Positions 48,922-58,603 of a stretch of DNA of 64,000 nucleotides are shown one piece after another. Origin of the DNA: Bacillus sp. FSL H8-0547. Lineage in GTDB: Bacteria; Bacillota; Bacilli; Bacillales; Bacillaceae. Where the stretch lies: the NCBI GenBank assembly GCA_038002745.1, contig JBBODD010000001.1, positions 682,001-746,000 of the forward strand. The letters run 5' to 3'. Each line of letters starts with the position of its first letter. Position 1 is the first letter of the stretch. Made by a program: the position numbers and the translations under genes. The notes under the pieces were generated by a model. It was not told where the DNA came from. It saw nothing but the letters and a program-made list of their open reading frames with translations, and searched no databases.

Positions 48922-49782
48922 ATGACGGTTCACATCCTCGCAGACAGCGCAAGCGATCTGCCGCTTGAGTTTTACGAAAAGAACGGTGTCACGCTGCTTC
49001 CGCTCGGCGTACATATTGATGAGCATGACTACCGTGACCTTCTGACCATTACACCGAAGGAAGTATACGATGCAATGAGAGAAGGGAAAGTTGCGAAAAC
49101 AACGCAAATTTCTCCTTTAGATGTCAAAGAGATCTTTACCTCTCTCGCCCAAAAGAAAGTGCCTGCTCTGTATGTAGCATTTTCTTCAGAGCTTTCAGGG
49201 ACATACCAGACTGCAGTCATGATCGGCAATGAGGTAAAAGAAGAATATCCTGATTTTGAGCTTGCCATTATCGATTCAAAATGTGCTTCACTTGGCCTTG
49301 GCCTTGCTGTTAAATATGCAGCTGAACTCGCCGGTAAAGGAAAAACTCTACACGAAATCGCAGAGTCTGTAAAGGACTTCTGCGTGCATACAGAACACAT
49401 TTTCACAGTCGACAATCTCGACTATCTCGCAAGAGGCGGCCGCATCAGCAAAACCTCTGCATTTGTCGGCGGTCTGCTGAACATAAAGCCTCTTCTCCAT
49501 GTTGAGGACGGAAAACTTATTCCTATAGAGAAAATCAGAGGGAGAAAAAAAGTATTCCGCCGTGTCATTGAACTTATGAAAGAACGCGGCACTGACTTAA
49601 GCAATCAGACAATCGCCATCAGCCATGGCGACGACCTTGATTCCGCTAATGAAATCAAGTCCATGATTCAAGCTGAATTTCAGCCGAAAGAAATTTACAT
49701 CAACACGGTCGGCTGTTCCGTTGGAGCACACTCAGGCCCAGGCACAATCGCCATCTTTTTCTTAAACAAACAGATCTCATAA
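48922..49782 (+). CDS. yitS: DegV family fatty-acid-binding protein YitS
   Basis: The 286-aa protein has the DegV fold with ILADSASDLP at the start, a TQISP-type ligand motif, FSSELSGTYQTA, TVDNLDYLARGGRIS, and GAHSGPGTIAIFF. DegV/FakB proteins bind fatty acids and present them to FakA kinase. Ribosome site GAGGTG. Divergent from yitT. Same position as B. subtilis yitS. Confidence 0.92.
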   Translation: MTVHILADSASDLPLEFYEKNGVTLLPLGVHIDEHDYRDLLTITPKEVYDAMREGKVAKTTQISPLDVKEIFTSLAQKKVPALYVAFSSELSGTYQTAVMIGNEVKEEYPDFELAIIDSKCASLGLGLAVKYAAELAGKGKTLHEIAESVKDFCVHTEHIFTVDNLDYLARGGRISKTSAFVGGLLNIKPLLHVEDGKLIPIEKIRGRKKVFRRVIELMKERGTDLSNQTIAISHGDDLDSANEIKSMIQAEFQPKEIYINTVGCSVGAHSGPGTIAIFFLNKQIS

Positions 49783-49834
49783 TATTTTTCTTCTCGTAGG
49801 GCATCCTAAACATATCATTTTTAAAGGAGTTTTG

Positions 49835-49969
49835 ATGATGCCCCATACAAGCGATAACGACAAAAAAGCAAAAGACAACAATGCCAAGCAGCATGAAAAA
49901 AACATGATGCGCGAAAAAAGCCGCCAAAAAGGCGAACAACAATTTTCTAAGAAAACAGATCACTTGTAA
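49835..49969 (+). CDS. Small hydrophilic DUF3941-like protein
   Basis: A 44-aa frame with two possible ATGs (49835 and 49838) behind AAAGGAG. The protein MMPHTSDNDKKAKDNNAKQ is followed by a region rich in Lys, Asn, Gln and Glu, ending QQFSKKTDHL. It resembles DUF3941, a family of about 45-aa proteins in bacilli, from memory. No function is known. Followed by a strong terminator. Confidence 0.65.
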   Translation: MMPHTSDNDKKAKDNNAKQHEKNMMREKSRQKGEQQFSKKTDHL

Positions 49970-49979
49970 TCAGAAATGG

Positions 49980-50013
49980 AAACAGCAGCGGGGGAGATTC
50001 CGCTGCTGTTTTT
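49980..50013. terminator. Bidirectional terminator before the chemoreceptor gene
   Basis: AACAGCAGCGG pairs with CCGCTGCTGTT around 8 nt, with a T-run. It serves both the small gene and the convergent chemoreceptor gene. Confidence 0.85.
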
Positions 50014-50014
50014 T

Positions 50015-51667
50015 TTATGTTAATTTAAATTGTGTTAACGTTTGTTTCAGATCATAGGTCAGCTTTCTCAGCTCTGAAACCCCTTCAGCCATCTTTTCAA
50101 AAGCAGCAAGCTGCTCAGCAGTTGAAGCTGAAATTTCTTCGCTTCCCGCTGCTGTTTCCTCCACTACAGCGCTGATGCTCTCAACATTTTGCAGAACATT
50201 TCCGCCTAATGTTTTCGAGTGATTCACACCTTCTTCAAGGCTAATCAATTCCAGTGTAATATTCTTCACTTTTTCATCAATCGCATGAAAAGCCTGTGTA
50301 GTGATGTCCATACCTGTCTTTTGCTTTTCTGCAAGGGAAACCCCTTTTGCTACAGATTCAGAAATGTTTGCAATGCCGGATTGCATCAGGCTTGCCATTT
50401 CAAAAATTTGGGAGGTGGCATTCGTAGATTCTTCTGCAAGCTTTCTGACTTCTGCTGCCACTACGGCAAATCCCTTTCCCGCTTCCCCTGCGCGCGCAGC
50501 CTCGATTGCTGCATTTAGCGCAAGAAGATTGGTCTGATCGGCAATGCCGGAGACGACCTTCGTCATATCTTCGATTTTCGTCATATACCCTAAAAATGTC
50601 TTCGTTGAGTCATTGATCAGGTTCATCATCACGCCATTTTCTTTCAGCAAATCGCTCTGGGTTCTGATTGCCCCCTGCCCCTCCTGAATGGCGCCTGCCG
50701 CTTCTTCGCCAAAAATGACAGACTTTTGGGAGCGTATGACGTTTTCGCTGAAGCCTGCATCCATCCGCTCAATCAGAGAAACAGCATCTTGAAGATCAGA
50801 GGAAATTGACTGGGATCCGGCAGACAGTTCATCTGTTGATAAAACGACCTGTCCGCTGATTTCACTTAAAACACGTGTTTCACTGTCAAGGGTTTCAGCA
50901 AATCCATCGACCTGTTTGCTTACAGTGTCAATAGAAAGGATCAGCCCTTTAAGCTGATTCACCATACTTGAAAACGAATCATTGAGCGCCCCGATTTCAT
51001 CTTTCCCCTTATAGGTTAAAGCCTGCACGGCAAGATTCCCCTGTGCAATTGCCGCCGCCTGTTCTGACATGCTTTTTAAAGGCTTCGTAATTGACGATGT
51101 CATTCTGATGACAAGAACACTTGAAACAAGAATTAAAAGAGCCGTTCCAATGGCCGCTGACAAAATGACAAACTCGATCTGTCTTTTGACTTCTTCTTGA
51201 ATAAATGTATACCTGTCATGAACATGGAGATTCACAGAATAAATATCGTTTGAGATGCCATCCATTCTTACAGCCTGGCGTTTCACTTCTGCCTGATTTT
51301 TCTCTTCAAGTGCAGGCAGCGTTTTCTGCTTGAGCTCAACGAATTTGGCTGATGCCTTTCTTAAAGCAGCCTTCCCATTTTTATCCTGCAAGGTCTGATC
51401 CAGGCTGTCTAAAAGCTTTTCGGTCCGGTTCAGCGACTGCAGCGCCTCCTCCTTGTGCGCATCGGAAAGCGAAAAAGCAGCATTATTTAAGCTCTGCTTG
51501 GCTGCATTCAGTTCTCCCTGCAGCTTTTCCACATTTAAAAGCACAGGAACTTCATTCTGGTTTGTCTTTTGAATCAATAGCATATTGAAGACGATAAAGC
51601 CAATCATAAAGGTAGCAAGTATGATAATGCCGACAGAATTGAACAATAATTTTTTCTTTAATGACAC
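50015..51667 (-). CDS. Methyl-accepting chemotaxis protein
   Basis: The 550-aa transmembrane chemoreceptor has TM1 near residues 8-31, an extracellular helical domain about 130 residues long (probably four-helix bundle), TM2 near 165-190, a HAMP domain, and a cytoplasmic signalling hairpin with tip [18 protein letters not shown]. The start is a GTG at 51667 behind AGGAGG. It starts 10 bp after a BMP-family lipoprotein gene, so the two are probably cotranscribed. Confidence 0.88.
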   Translation of the reverse strand: MSLKKKLLFNSVGIIILATFMIGFIVFNMLLIQKTNQNEVPVLLNVEKLQGELNAAKQSLNNAAFSLSDAHKEEALQSLNRTEKLLDSLDQTLQDKNGKAALRKASAKFVELKQKTLPALEEKNQAEVKRQAVRMDGISNDIYSVNLHVHDRYTFIQEEVKRQIEFVILSAAIGTALLILVSSVLVIRMTSSITKPLKSMSEQAAAIAQGNLAVQALTYKGKDEIGALNDSFSSMVNQLKGLILSIDTVSKQVDGFAETLDSETRVLSEISGQVVLSTDELSAGSQSISSDLQDAVSLIERMDAGFSENVIRSQKSVIFGEEAAGAIQEGQGAIRTQSDLLKENGVMMNLINDSTKTFLGYMTKIEDMTKVVSGIADQTNLLALNAAIEAARAGEAGKGFAVVAAEVRKLAEESTNATSQIFEMASLMQSGIANISESVAKGVSLAEKQKTGMDITTQAFHAIDEKVKNITLELISLEEGVNHSKTLGGNVLQNVESISAVVEETAAGSEEISASTAEQLAAFEKMAEGVSELRKLTYDLKQTLTQFKLT

Positions 51668-51677
51668 GATGATCCTC

Positions 51678-52637
51678 CTAGTTGCTCTCTGCTAATTTTT
51701 GCTTCCATTGATCAAGCGTTTTCTGCTGCTGTTCAGTCAGGTTCAGGACACGGATCGGAGCCAGTTGAACCCCATTATCCTTCACACCAAGTTCAATATG
51801 CCCCTCAGGAAGCTCCTGTTTCTTGACATAGTCTTTCAGAAGCTGAAAAATGCCGATATCCACATTTTTCATCATAGAGGTTACAACAGCCTTTTCCGCA
51901 TAAAAATACTGATCGCTGTCAACACCAATCGCATATACTCCGCTGTCCTGCGCCGCTTTTAAAACACCTGCCCCAGTAAAACCGGCTGCTGCATAAAGTA
52001 CATCCGCCTTTCTTTTAATCATGCTGTCTGCCATGACACCGCCCTTGATGTCATTGCCGAAATCATTTGCATACTCCGTGTAGATGACAATCTCAGGCTT
52101 GATCGTTCTTGCCCCTTCTGCAAATCCGTCTGCGAACTTATTTATAAGCGGAACATCAGCGCCGCCGATAAAACCGATCGTATTTGTTTTAGAAGCCATC
52201 GCTGCAACAACCCCGGCAAGAAAGCTCCCTTCATCCTCTTTAAACGTAACTGAGGTAATATTCTCAGCCTCAGAAACCGCATCGATCAGCAAAAACTGCT
52301 GATCCGGATACTTCTTTGCCGCTTTTTCCAAATCTTCCTGAACCATAAACCCAAGTCCAACGACAAGATCATTGCCCTCTTCAACAAGCTCAGTAATCCC
52401 TTTTTCATAAGTGCCCGTTTTTTCAAGCTCCCGGTAATCAAACAAAATGCCAAGTTCATCACGGGATTTCATCAGGCCCGCAAACGCAGAGTCACTGAAC
52501 GACTGATCCCCAAGCCCCACATCCGAGAGCATGATCCCTACTTTTATTTTTTGATCCGCACTGCTGACTGCCTCATTCTTCCCGCACCCGGCGGCAAGCA
52601 GCATACAGGACGCGATTATGATCATAATTTTTTTCAT
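51678..52637 (-). CDS. BMP/PnrA-family substrate-binding lipoprotein
   Basis: The 319-aa lipoprotein has a signal peptide ending LAAGC and the BMP fold ([39 protein letters not shown]). PnrA-type proteins bind purine nucleosides. No ABC permease or ATPase genes are adjacent; the only partner is the chemoreceptor downstream. The ribosome site AAGGAGA is strong. Not the same as Med (29710). Confidence 0.82.
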   Translation of the reverse strand: MKKIMIIIASCMLLAAGCGKNEAVSSADQKIKVGIMLSDVGLGDQSFSDSAFAGLMKSRDELGILFDYRELEKTGTYEKGITELVEEGNDLVVGLGFMVQEDLEKAAKKYPDQQFLLIDAVSEAENITSVTFKEDEGSFLAGVVAAMASKTNTIGFIGGADVPLINKFADGFAEGARTIKPEIVIYTEYANDFGNDIKGGVMADSMIKRKADVLYAAAGFTGAGVLKAAQDSGVYAIGVDSDQYFYAEKAVVTSMMKNVDIGIFQLLKDYVKKQELPEGHIELGVKDNGVQLAPIRVLNLTEQQQKTLDQWKQKLAESN

Positions 52638-52726
52638 TGATGTCTCTCTCCTTAAAAAGTTCTACTAGGAGGTTATCGACGGGTTTGGGGGAAAGTTTAT
52701 TTTTTTGGAGGGGGATTTTTGCGGGA

Positions 52727-53850
52727 CCATCAAGCGGCGGATTTTTTGTTTTGGTGGTACTTATCTATGAGTTGAGAACCATCAAGACATGGGATTTCTG
52801 TTTTGATGGCACTTATCTCTGAGTTCGGAACCATCAAGACGTGGAATTTCTGTTTTGATGGCACTTATCTATGAGTTGAGAACCATCAAACGGAGGATTT
52901 TTTGTTTTGGTGGTACTTATCTCTGAGTTGGAAACCACCAAACGGAGGATTTTTTGTTTTGGCGGTACTTATCTCAGAGTTGGGAACCATCAAGACATGG
53001 GATTTCTTTTTTGATGGAACTTATCTATGAGTTGAGAACCATCAAGACATGGGATTTCTTTTTTGATGGCACTTATCTCTGAGTTCGGAACCATCAAGAC
53101 GTGGGATTTCTGTCTTAATGGCACTTATCTCTGAGTTCGGAACCATCAAACGGAGGATTTTTTGTTTTGGTGGTACTTATCTCAGAGTTGGGAACCATCA
53201 AGACATGGGATTTCTGTCTTGATGGCACTTATCTCTGAGTTGGGAACCACCAAACGGAGGATTTTCTGTCTTGATGGCACTTATCTCTGAGTTGGGAACC
53301 ACCAAACGGAGGATTTTTTGTTTTGGTGGTACTTATCTCTGAGTTGAGAACCATCAAGACATGGGATTTCTGTTTTGATGGCACTTATCTCTGAGTTCGG
53401 AACCATCAAGACATGGGATTTTTGTTTTGATGGCACTTATCTCTGAGTTCGGAACCATCAAGACGTGGGATTTCTGTCTTGATGGCACTTATCTCTGAGT
53501 TGGGAACCATCAAGACATGGGATTTCTGTCTTAATGGCACTTATCTCTGAGTTGGGAACCACCAATATGTGGAATTTCTGACTTGATGGCACTTATCATC
53601 GAGTTCAGAACCGTCAAGCGGTGGATTTTCTCTCTTGATGGCACTTATCCCTGAGATTGGAACCATCAAGCCGTGATATTTCTTTTTTGATAGCACTTAT
53701 CTACGAGATCGGATCCATCAAGTGGAGGATTTTCTTTTTTGATGGCACTTATCAATGAGATCGGAACCACCAAACAGAAAAATTCCTTTCTTGAAGGCAC
53801 TTATCTCTAAGTTCGGACCTATCATTCAAAAAATCTTTTTTTCAATGGCA
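52727..53850. repeat. Tandem hairpin array B, exact 52-bp unit, 22 units
   Basis: Arm starts are at 52727 and then every 52 bp to 53819 without an indel. Each unit is CCATCAA (or CCACCAA), 17 nt, TTGATGG or TTGGTGG, and a 21-nt linker of CACTTATCTCTGAGTTCGGAA type. Two loop types alternate irregularly, GACATGGGATTTCTG and ACGGAGGATTTTTTG. The units nearest the NERD gene are the most diverged. It fills the gap between the BMP gene and the NERD gene. There is no coding frame. Confidence 0.95.
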
Positions 53851-53856
53851 CTAATT

Positions 53857-54765
53857 TTATTTATCTACAAAGTGAGAAGACCTCCCGCGCCCTATATGTT
53901 CAAAATGTGCGTACAGAATTTTTCTTATTGTCTTTTTTGATAAAACAAGGTTACACCATTCATGAATCTGATCTGTAGTGATCCTCTTTTCCGGAAAAAG
54001 AAGCCTGAATTCACCTATTGCCCGTAATACTGCAGGAAGAAGCGGTTCGGTTGTTTTACAATTTGAGCATATAAAATTTCTGTTGTTAAAGAGAGTATAC
54101 AGCAATAGGCATTTTGGACATATAATACCTTTTTCCAGCCCCTCATACCCATACCCCGGCAGCTTCAAAAACGGATATTCTTCCACGTGCAAATCCAGAA
54201 GTTTTTTAGCGAGCATGTCATGAAAGGCAGTTAATCTGCCCCGCTGCTTATGATTGAGTTTTTCTGCAAAACGGTTCAGCTGGGGGTGATAAATGATGGG
54301 TTGGTCCATTGGAGCATTGTAGAGGTGAAAACGGTGGTTTACAAAGACGACATATGGTTCGAGGGAAAACTTGATGCTTTGATCCTGGAGGAGCCGAGTG
54401 AGCAATGCTTCACTTCTTTTCAGCTGAAGCAGGGGGTTTTTCATTTCTTTTTTGGCCGGGGTCGACCATCTTTCTCCTTCTGCGAAGTAATCACCTTCCG
54501 AGTTTTTTACATTGAACACGTACATTTTATCAGGCTTGATAAACAGGGAATCAATTTGCACGAAAGATCCGCTGATTTCAAAGAGCAGATCGCTTAATAC
54601 TGTGCCCTCCCCTCCATTCTCCTTGAGCCACTGCTCAAAATACTTTTCTCCCTGGAACCCTTTTTCAAGCTGCCCCAAGCAGATGAGAGCTTCTTCATCC
54701 AAAACGGATCTGGCGTTCAAACTCCGGTAAACAAGCAATTCCCGGTTTTCTTTTAACCTCTTCAA
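53857..54765 (-). CDS. NERD-domain protein with zinc ribbon
   Basis: The 302-aa protein has a nuclease-related domain near residues 35-145 (GFQGEKYFEQWL, VQIDSLFI, YVFNVKNSEGDY) and a C-terminal zinc ribbon CPKC...CSNC. NERD is linked to DNA processing. No helicase or partner gene is adjacent. The start is a TTG at 54765, 11 bp after AAAGGAG. Unlike its neighbours it is bounded by repeats on both sides and has no counterpart in the B. subtilis order. Confidence 0.85.
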   Translation of the reverse strand: MKRLKENRELLVYRSLNARSVLDEEALICLGQLEKGFQGEKYFEQWLKENGGEGTVLSDLLFEISGSFVQIDSLFIKPDKMYVFNVKNSEGDYFAEGERWSTPAKKEMKNPLLQLKRSEALLTRLLQDQSIKFSLEPYVVFVNHRFHLYNAPMDQPIIYHPQLNRFAEKLNHKQRGRLTAFHDMLAKKLLDLHVEEYPFLKLPGYGYEGLEKGIICPKCLLLYTLFNNRNFICSNCKTTEPLLPAVLRAIGEFRLLFPEKRITTDQIHEWCNLVLSKKTIRKILYAHFEHIGRGRSSHFVDK

Positions 54766-54779
54766 CTAATAGACATCTC

Positions 54780-54900
54780 CTTTCGTTTTTTCAAATCCAT
54801 CATAAAACAGTTCCCCCTTTCGTTTTTTTTCAGATTCATCAAAAAGACAATTCCCCTTTCGTTTTCTCAGAACCATCATAAATCAATTCCCCTCCTCCCG
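54780..54900. repeat. Three degenerate tandem repeats upstream of the NERD gene
   Basis: Three copies of a 37-39-bp unit (CTTTCGTTTT, then CAGAACCATCAT, then AATTCCCC) run from about 54780. They share CCATCA with arrays A and B but not the 52-bp step or the hairpin. Confidence 0.6.
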
Positions 54901-54928
54901 GCAAAAAGCCAAAATCAAATTTTCTCAA

Positions 54929-54962
54929 TAAAAAAACAGCAAACGCATAGGCGCTTACTGTT
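54929..54962 (-). terminator. Terminator overlapping the cvfB stop codon
   Basis: On the minus strand AACAGTAAGCGC pairs imperfectly with GCGTTTGCTGTT and is followed by a T-run. Confidence 0.65.
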
Positions 54963-55812
54963 GTTCTTTTTTAAAATAAGTCCAGCCGTCTTCCTGATAA
55001 ACCTTCCCTGCTTTCATGAGTGAGCCGAGCGCACGCTTGAATGCACCTTTGCTCATGTTGAAGCGTTCTTTGATGTCATCGGGATCGCTCTTGTCAAAGA
55101 AGGGCATGGCTCCTCCTCTTTCTTCCATATAATCACAGATCACTTGTGCATCCTCATCCAATGCCTCATGTTTGAACGGAAGGAGAGAAACGTTAAGGGT
55201 GCCGTCTTCCTTCACATCAACAACGCGTCCTGTTACAAGCTCGCCAAGACGCGGCTCTCTTTTGCGCTGGGAGGAGTGGATGAATCCTTTGTAGCCTTCT
55301 TCAGTTATGATGAAAGATCCGGCAATAATGATTCGGTAGACTCTGCCTGTAACGGTCTGATTGTTCCATACTCCTGCAGCCGGGACGATGTTTTCCTGCA
55401 TGACATCTTCCGTTGCAAGTTTTGTGAAAAATCTTCCGTTTTTCGTCACTTTCAGGGAACAGTAGAGCTTGTCGCCTTCTTTTGGCCATACACTTACATA
55501 GGCCGGAAGAATATCGTTGTCGACAAGTGCATCTTTTGAAAGGCCAATGTCGACGAATGCCCCCATGTCTTCCCTGACACTGACTACTTCTACCCATCCG
55601 AACCGGTCTTCTGATATCGTCGGCTTTTTCATTGTTGCAGCGAGACGGTCTTCATGGTCCACAATCAGGTACACCTCAACCTCATCCAATTCTTCAATCG
55701 GTTCAGTGATTTCCGTTTTGTGAAGCAGTACTCGGCTTTCTCCATCTGTTAAATAATATCCGTAATCTACTTTTTCATCTATTTTAAGCGTCATAAACGT
55801 TCCGGGATTCAT
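54955..55812 (-). CDS. cvfB: S1 RNA-binding domain protein CvfB (YitL)
   Basis: The 285-aa protein has S1-like folds ([66 protein letters not shown]) and a C-terminal winged helix ([26 protein letters not shown]). CvfB binds RNA and controls virulence genes in staphylococci. The ATG at 55812 has GGAAGG upstream; an internal ATG at 55794 is possible. Divergent from yajQ, as yitL and yitK in B. subtilis. Confidence 0.9.
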   Translation of the reverse strand: MNPGTFMTLKIDEKVDYGYYLTDGESRVLLHKTEITEPIEELDEVEVYLIVDHEDRLAATMKKPTISEDRFGWVEVVSVREDMGAFVDIGLSKDALVDNDILPAYVSVWPKEGDKLYCSLKVTKNGRFFTKLATEDVMQENIVPAAGVWNNQTVTGRVYRIIIAGSFIITEEGYKGFIHSSQRKREPRLGELVTGRVVDVKEDGTLNVSLLPFKHEALDEDAQVICDYMEERGGAMPFFDKSDPDDIKERFNMSKGAFKRALGSLMKAGKVYQEDGWTYFKKEQQ

Positions 55813-55911
55813 GTGTTCGTTCCTTCCTTTGCAGCTGAACTGCCGTTAGTTGTTATATCATGTACATTCTACTATAATCTAAAGATAATACAAACTTTTG
55901 GGAGGATTCTT

Positions 55912-56403
55912 ATGGCCAAGGACAGTTCGTTTGATATTGTGTCGAAGGTGGATATGCCTGAGGTAACAAATGCCATCACGATGACGATGAAAGAAATCGG
56001 CACACGCTATGATTTTAAAGGAAGCAAAAGCAGCATTACGCTTGAAAAAGAGGAGCTTGTTTTAGTTTCTGATGATGAGTTCAAAATGGATCAGCTGAAG
56101 GATGTGTTCATTTCAAAACTGATCAAGCGCAATGTGGCAACGCGCAATATTGATTACGGAAAAATTGAAGGCGCATCAGGCGGCACCATCCGCCAGCGTG
56201 CAAAGCTTGTCCAGGGTATTGATAAGGACAATGCGAAAAAGATTAACGCGATCATAAAAAATGCAGGGCTTAAAGTGAAAACGCAAGTTCAGGATGATCA
56301 GGTCCGCGTAACCGGCAAAAGCAAGGACGACCTGCAGCAGGTGATTGCAGCTGTCCGCGGAGCGGATCTGCCGATCGATGTTCAGTTCATTAATTTCAGA
56401 TAA
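55912..56403 (+). CDS. yitK: YajQ family nucleotide-binding protein (YitK)
   Basis: The 163-aa protein begins [20 protein letters not shown] and ends IDVQFINFR, family YajQ; length equals B. subtilis YitK. The ATG at 55912 follows GGAGG at about 6 bp, so the long frame from 55813 is not used. YajQ proteins can bind cyclic-di-GMP in some species. It lies upstream of the SAM riboswitch, separated by a terminator. Confidence 0.93.
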   Translation: MAKDSSFDIVSKVDMPEVTNAITMTMKEIGTRYDFKGSKSSITLEKEELVLVSDDEFKMDQLKDVFISKLIKRNVATRNIDYGKIEGASGGTIRQRAKLVQGIDKDNAKKINAIIKNAGLKVKTQVQDDQVRVTGKSKDDLQQVIAAVRGADLPIDVQFINFR

Positions 56404-56410
56404 GTGCTCG

Positions 56411-56442
56411 GACTCAGCAGTTTTTCCTGCTGGGTCTTTTTT
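56411..56442 (+). terminator. Terminator after yitK
   Basis: GACTCAGCAG pairs with CTGCTGGGTC, followed by TTTTTT. Confidence 0.85.
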
Positions 56443-56506
56443 ATCCGGACTGGGGCAAGAATTCCTCATCAATTCAGAAAACTTTTACTTTTCGCACTTG
56501 AATCTC

Positions 56507-56535
56507 CTGAAAAAAACATGTAAATTAGATATAAT
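56507..56535 (+). promoter_or_regulatory. Predicted promoter of yitJ
   Basis: CTGAAA and TATAAT separated by 17 bp, about 30 bp before the riboswitch. Confidence 0.6.
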
Positions 56536-56562
56536 ATCATTTAGCCAATTTCATATTTTTGA

Positions 56563-56663
56563 TTCTTATCTAGAGAAGCTGAGGGACTGGCCCGTCGAAG
56601 CTTCAGCAACCTGGCGTAAACCAAGGTGCTAATTCCAGCGATGCATCCATCGGACGATAAGAA
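56563..56663 (+). ncRNA. SAM-I (S-box) riboswitch of yitJ-metH
   Basis: The aptamer is closed by P1 TTCTTATC / GATAAGAA and has the S-box core GAGGGACTGGCCCG, CAGCAACC, and GGTGCTAATTCCAGC. High S-adenosylmethionine should promote termination upstream of yitJ. Confidence 0.96.
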
Positions 56664-56713
56664 GAAGTCATGCATACTCAAAAGTCTTCTTCTTGGAAGG
56701 CTTTTTTCTTTTT
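56659..56713 (+). terminator. SAM-riboswitch expression-platform terminator
   Basis: AAGAAGAAG (56659-56667), sharing bases with P1, pairs with CTTCTTCTT (56686-56694), followed by T-runs (56702-56713). The overlap with P1 fits a switch. Confidence 0.7.
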
Positions 56714-56749
56714 CCCATTATCAGCTGTATTTTTAGGAGGTTTATAGCT

Positions 56750-58603
56750 TTGGCACTTTTAACAGACTTGCAGAAAAAAATTCTGATCGGGGACGGAGCA
56801 ATGGGCACCCTGCTTTATTCCCACGGTGTGGACCGGTGTTTTGAAGAACTGAACCTGTCAAAACCGGATGACATTCTGAATGTTCATAAGGCGTATCTTG
56901 ATGCCGGAGCTGATGTCATTCAGACAAATACGTACGGGGCCAATTATATCAAGCTGTCGAGATACGGGCTTGAAGATGAGGTGCGCGCCATTAACCGCAA
57001 GGCTGTGCAGATTGCAAAACAAGCTGCCGAAGGCACCTCAGCCTATGTCCTCGGAACAATCGGCGGGGTCCGTGCTTTTAAAAAGGGCTCTTATTCGCTT
57101 GAGGACCTGCGGCGAAATTTCAGGGAGCAGCTTTATCTTCTGCTGAACGAAGAGCCGGACGGCCTCCTGCTTGAAACGTATTATGATCTTGAAGAAATGA
57201 AGACGGTTCTTGAGATTGCAAGAAAAGAAACAGACTTGCCGATTATAACGAACATTTCCCTTCATGAAATCGGCGTTCTTCAGGACGGTACTCCTCTTTC
57301 TGACGGCCTGTCCCAGCTTGAGGAGCTCGGGGCGAATGTTGTCGGGCTGAACTGCAGGCTTGGGCCATATCATATGCTCTCATCTCTGGAAGAAGTTCCT
57401 CTTCCCGAAAAGGCCTTCCTGTCTGTTTATCCGAACAGCAGCCTCCCGACCATTGAGGAAGGCAGACTTGTTTACGGATCCGGTGAAAAATACTTCGCTG
57501 AAAGCGCACTTGCTTTTAGAAATCAGGGAGCGAGATTAATAGGCGGCTGTTGCGGAACGACTCCTGATCATATCAGGGCGATGGCTTCTGCACTTAAAGG
57601 ACTGCCTCCAGTGACAGAAAAGAAGGTGAAAGCTAGGAAAGAAGAAATCTCCATTGCCTCAGCTGCCGAGAGAAAGTATCCTCCGCTGCAGGATATCGTA
57701 ACAGAAAAACGATCCATTATTGTCGAGCTTGACCCGCCGAAAAAGCTCGGTATTGAAAAATTTTTAAAAGGAGCAAAGGCCCTCCAGGAGGCTGGAATCG
57801 ATGCCTTAACACTTGCGGATAACTCTCTTGCTTCACCAAGAATCAGCAATGCCGCGATGGGATCCATTGTCCAGCAGACCCATGGACTCCGCTCGCTGAT
57901 CCATATTACGTGCCGTGACCGGAATTTAATTGGCCTGCAGTCACATTTAATGGGTCTCCATACTCTCGGCTTAACAGATGTTTTAGCCATAACAGGAGAT
58001 CCGTCCAAAATCGGGGATTTCCCGGGGGCAACTTCTGTTTATGACCTTTCTTCCTTTGACTTGATCAGTCTGATTAAGCAATTTAATGACGGGCTTTCTT
58101 ACTCAGGAAAACCGCTTGGCGAAAAAACGAACTTCTCAGTTGCCGCCGCCTTTAACCCGAATGTGAAGTACCTTGATAAAGCCGTTAAAAGGCTGGAGAA
58201 AAAAATAGCGTGCGGCGCTGATTATTTTATCTCCCAGCCGATCTATTCCGAAAAACAGCTGCTTGATGTCTATGAAGAAACAAAACACTTAACCGTACCG
58301 GTTTATATCGGCATTATGCCGCTCACCAGCAGCCGGAATGCCGAATTTATTCATAATGAGATTCCGGGCATTACCCTGTCTGACAGCATCCGCGAAAAAA
58401 TGGCCAATGCCGGAGATGACAAGGAAAAATCGTATCAGGAGGGTCTGGCCATTGCCAAAAACCTAATTGATGCTGCATTTGATCTGTTTAACGGCATTTA
58501 CTTGATCACACCGTTTTTGAATTATGAACTAACCGTGGAATTGACGAACTATATTCATAATAAAGAGTCTGAGGCCACCGAAAGGAAGATTACGCATGTC
58601 TGA
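56750..58603 (+). CDS. yitJ: YitJ: homocysteine methyltransferase / methylenetetrahydrofolate reductase
   Basis: The 617-aa fusion is from the TTG at 56750, behind AGGAGG at 8 bp; the longer frame reads through the riboswitch terminator. The N-terminal half is a zinc-dependent homocysteine S-methyltransferase ([31 protein letters not shown]). The C-terminal half from about residue 330 is a MetF-type reductase ([34 protein letters not shown]). It overlaps metH by 8 bp. Confidence 0.94.
   Translation: MALLTDLQKKILIGDGAMGTLLYSHGVDRCFEELNLSKPDDILNVHKAYLDAGADVIQTNTYGANYIKLSRYGLEDEVRAINRKAVQIAKQAAEGTSAYVLGTIGGVRAFKKGSYSLEDLRRNFREQLYLLLNEEPDGLLLETYYDLEEMKTVLEIARKETDLPIITNISLHEIGVLQDGTPLSDGLSQLEELGANVVGLNCRLGPYHMLSSLEEVPLPEKAFLSVYPNSSLPTIEEGRLVYGSGEKYFAESALAFRNQGARLIGGCCGTTPDHIRAMASALKGLPPVTEKKVKARKEEISIASAAERKYPPLQDIVTEKRSIIVELDPPKKLGIEKFLKGAKALQEAGIDALTLADNSLASPRISNAAMGSIVQQTHGLRSLIHITCRDRNLIGLQSHLMGLHTLGLTDVLAITGDPSKIGDFPGATSVYDLSSFDLISLIKQFNDGLSYSGKPLGEKTNFSVAAAFNPNVKYLDKAVKRLEKKIACGADYFISQPIYSEKQLLDVYEETKHLTVPVYIGIMPLTSSRNAEFIHNEIPGITLSDSIREKMANAGDDKEKSYQEGLAIAKNLIDAAFDLFNGIYLITPFLNYELTVELTNYIHNKESEATERKITHV

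Noticed and set aside
52727-53850. CRISPR array candidate
   Set aside because: The whole 52-bp unit is conserved, with no unique spacers, no constant direct repeat of fixed sequence, and no cas genes nearby.
54780-54900. Extension of array B beyond the NERD gene
   Set aside because: Unit is 37-39 bp and lacks the inverted arm pair, so only a short CCATCA match is shared.
55813-55911. Longer N-terminus for YitK from 55813
   Set aside because: The upstream part runs through promoter-like AT-rich sequence; the ATG at 55912 has GGAGG and gives the normal 163 aa.
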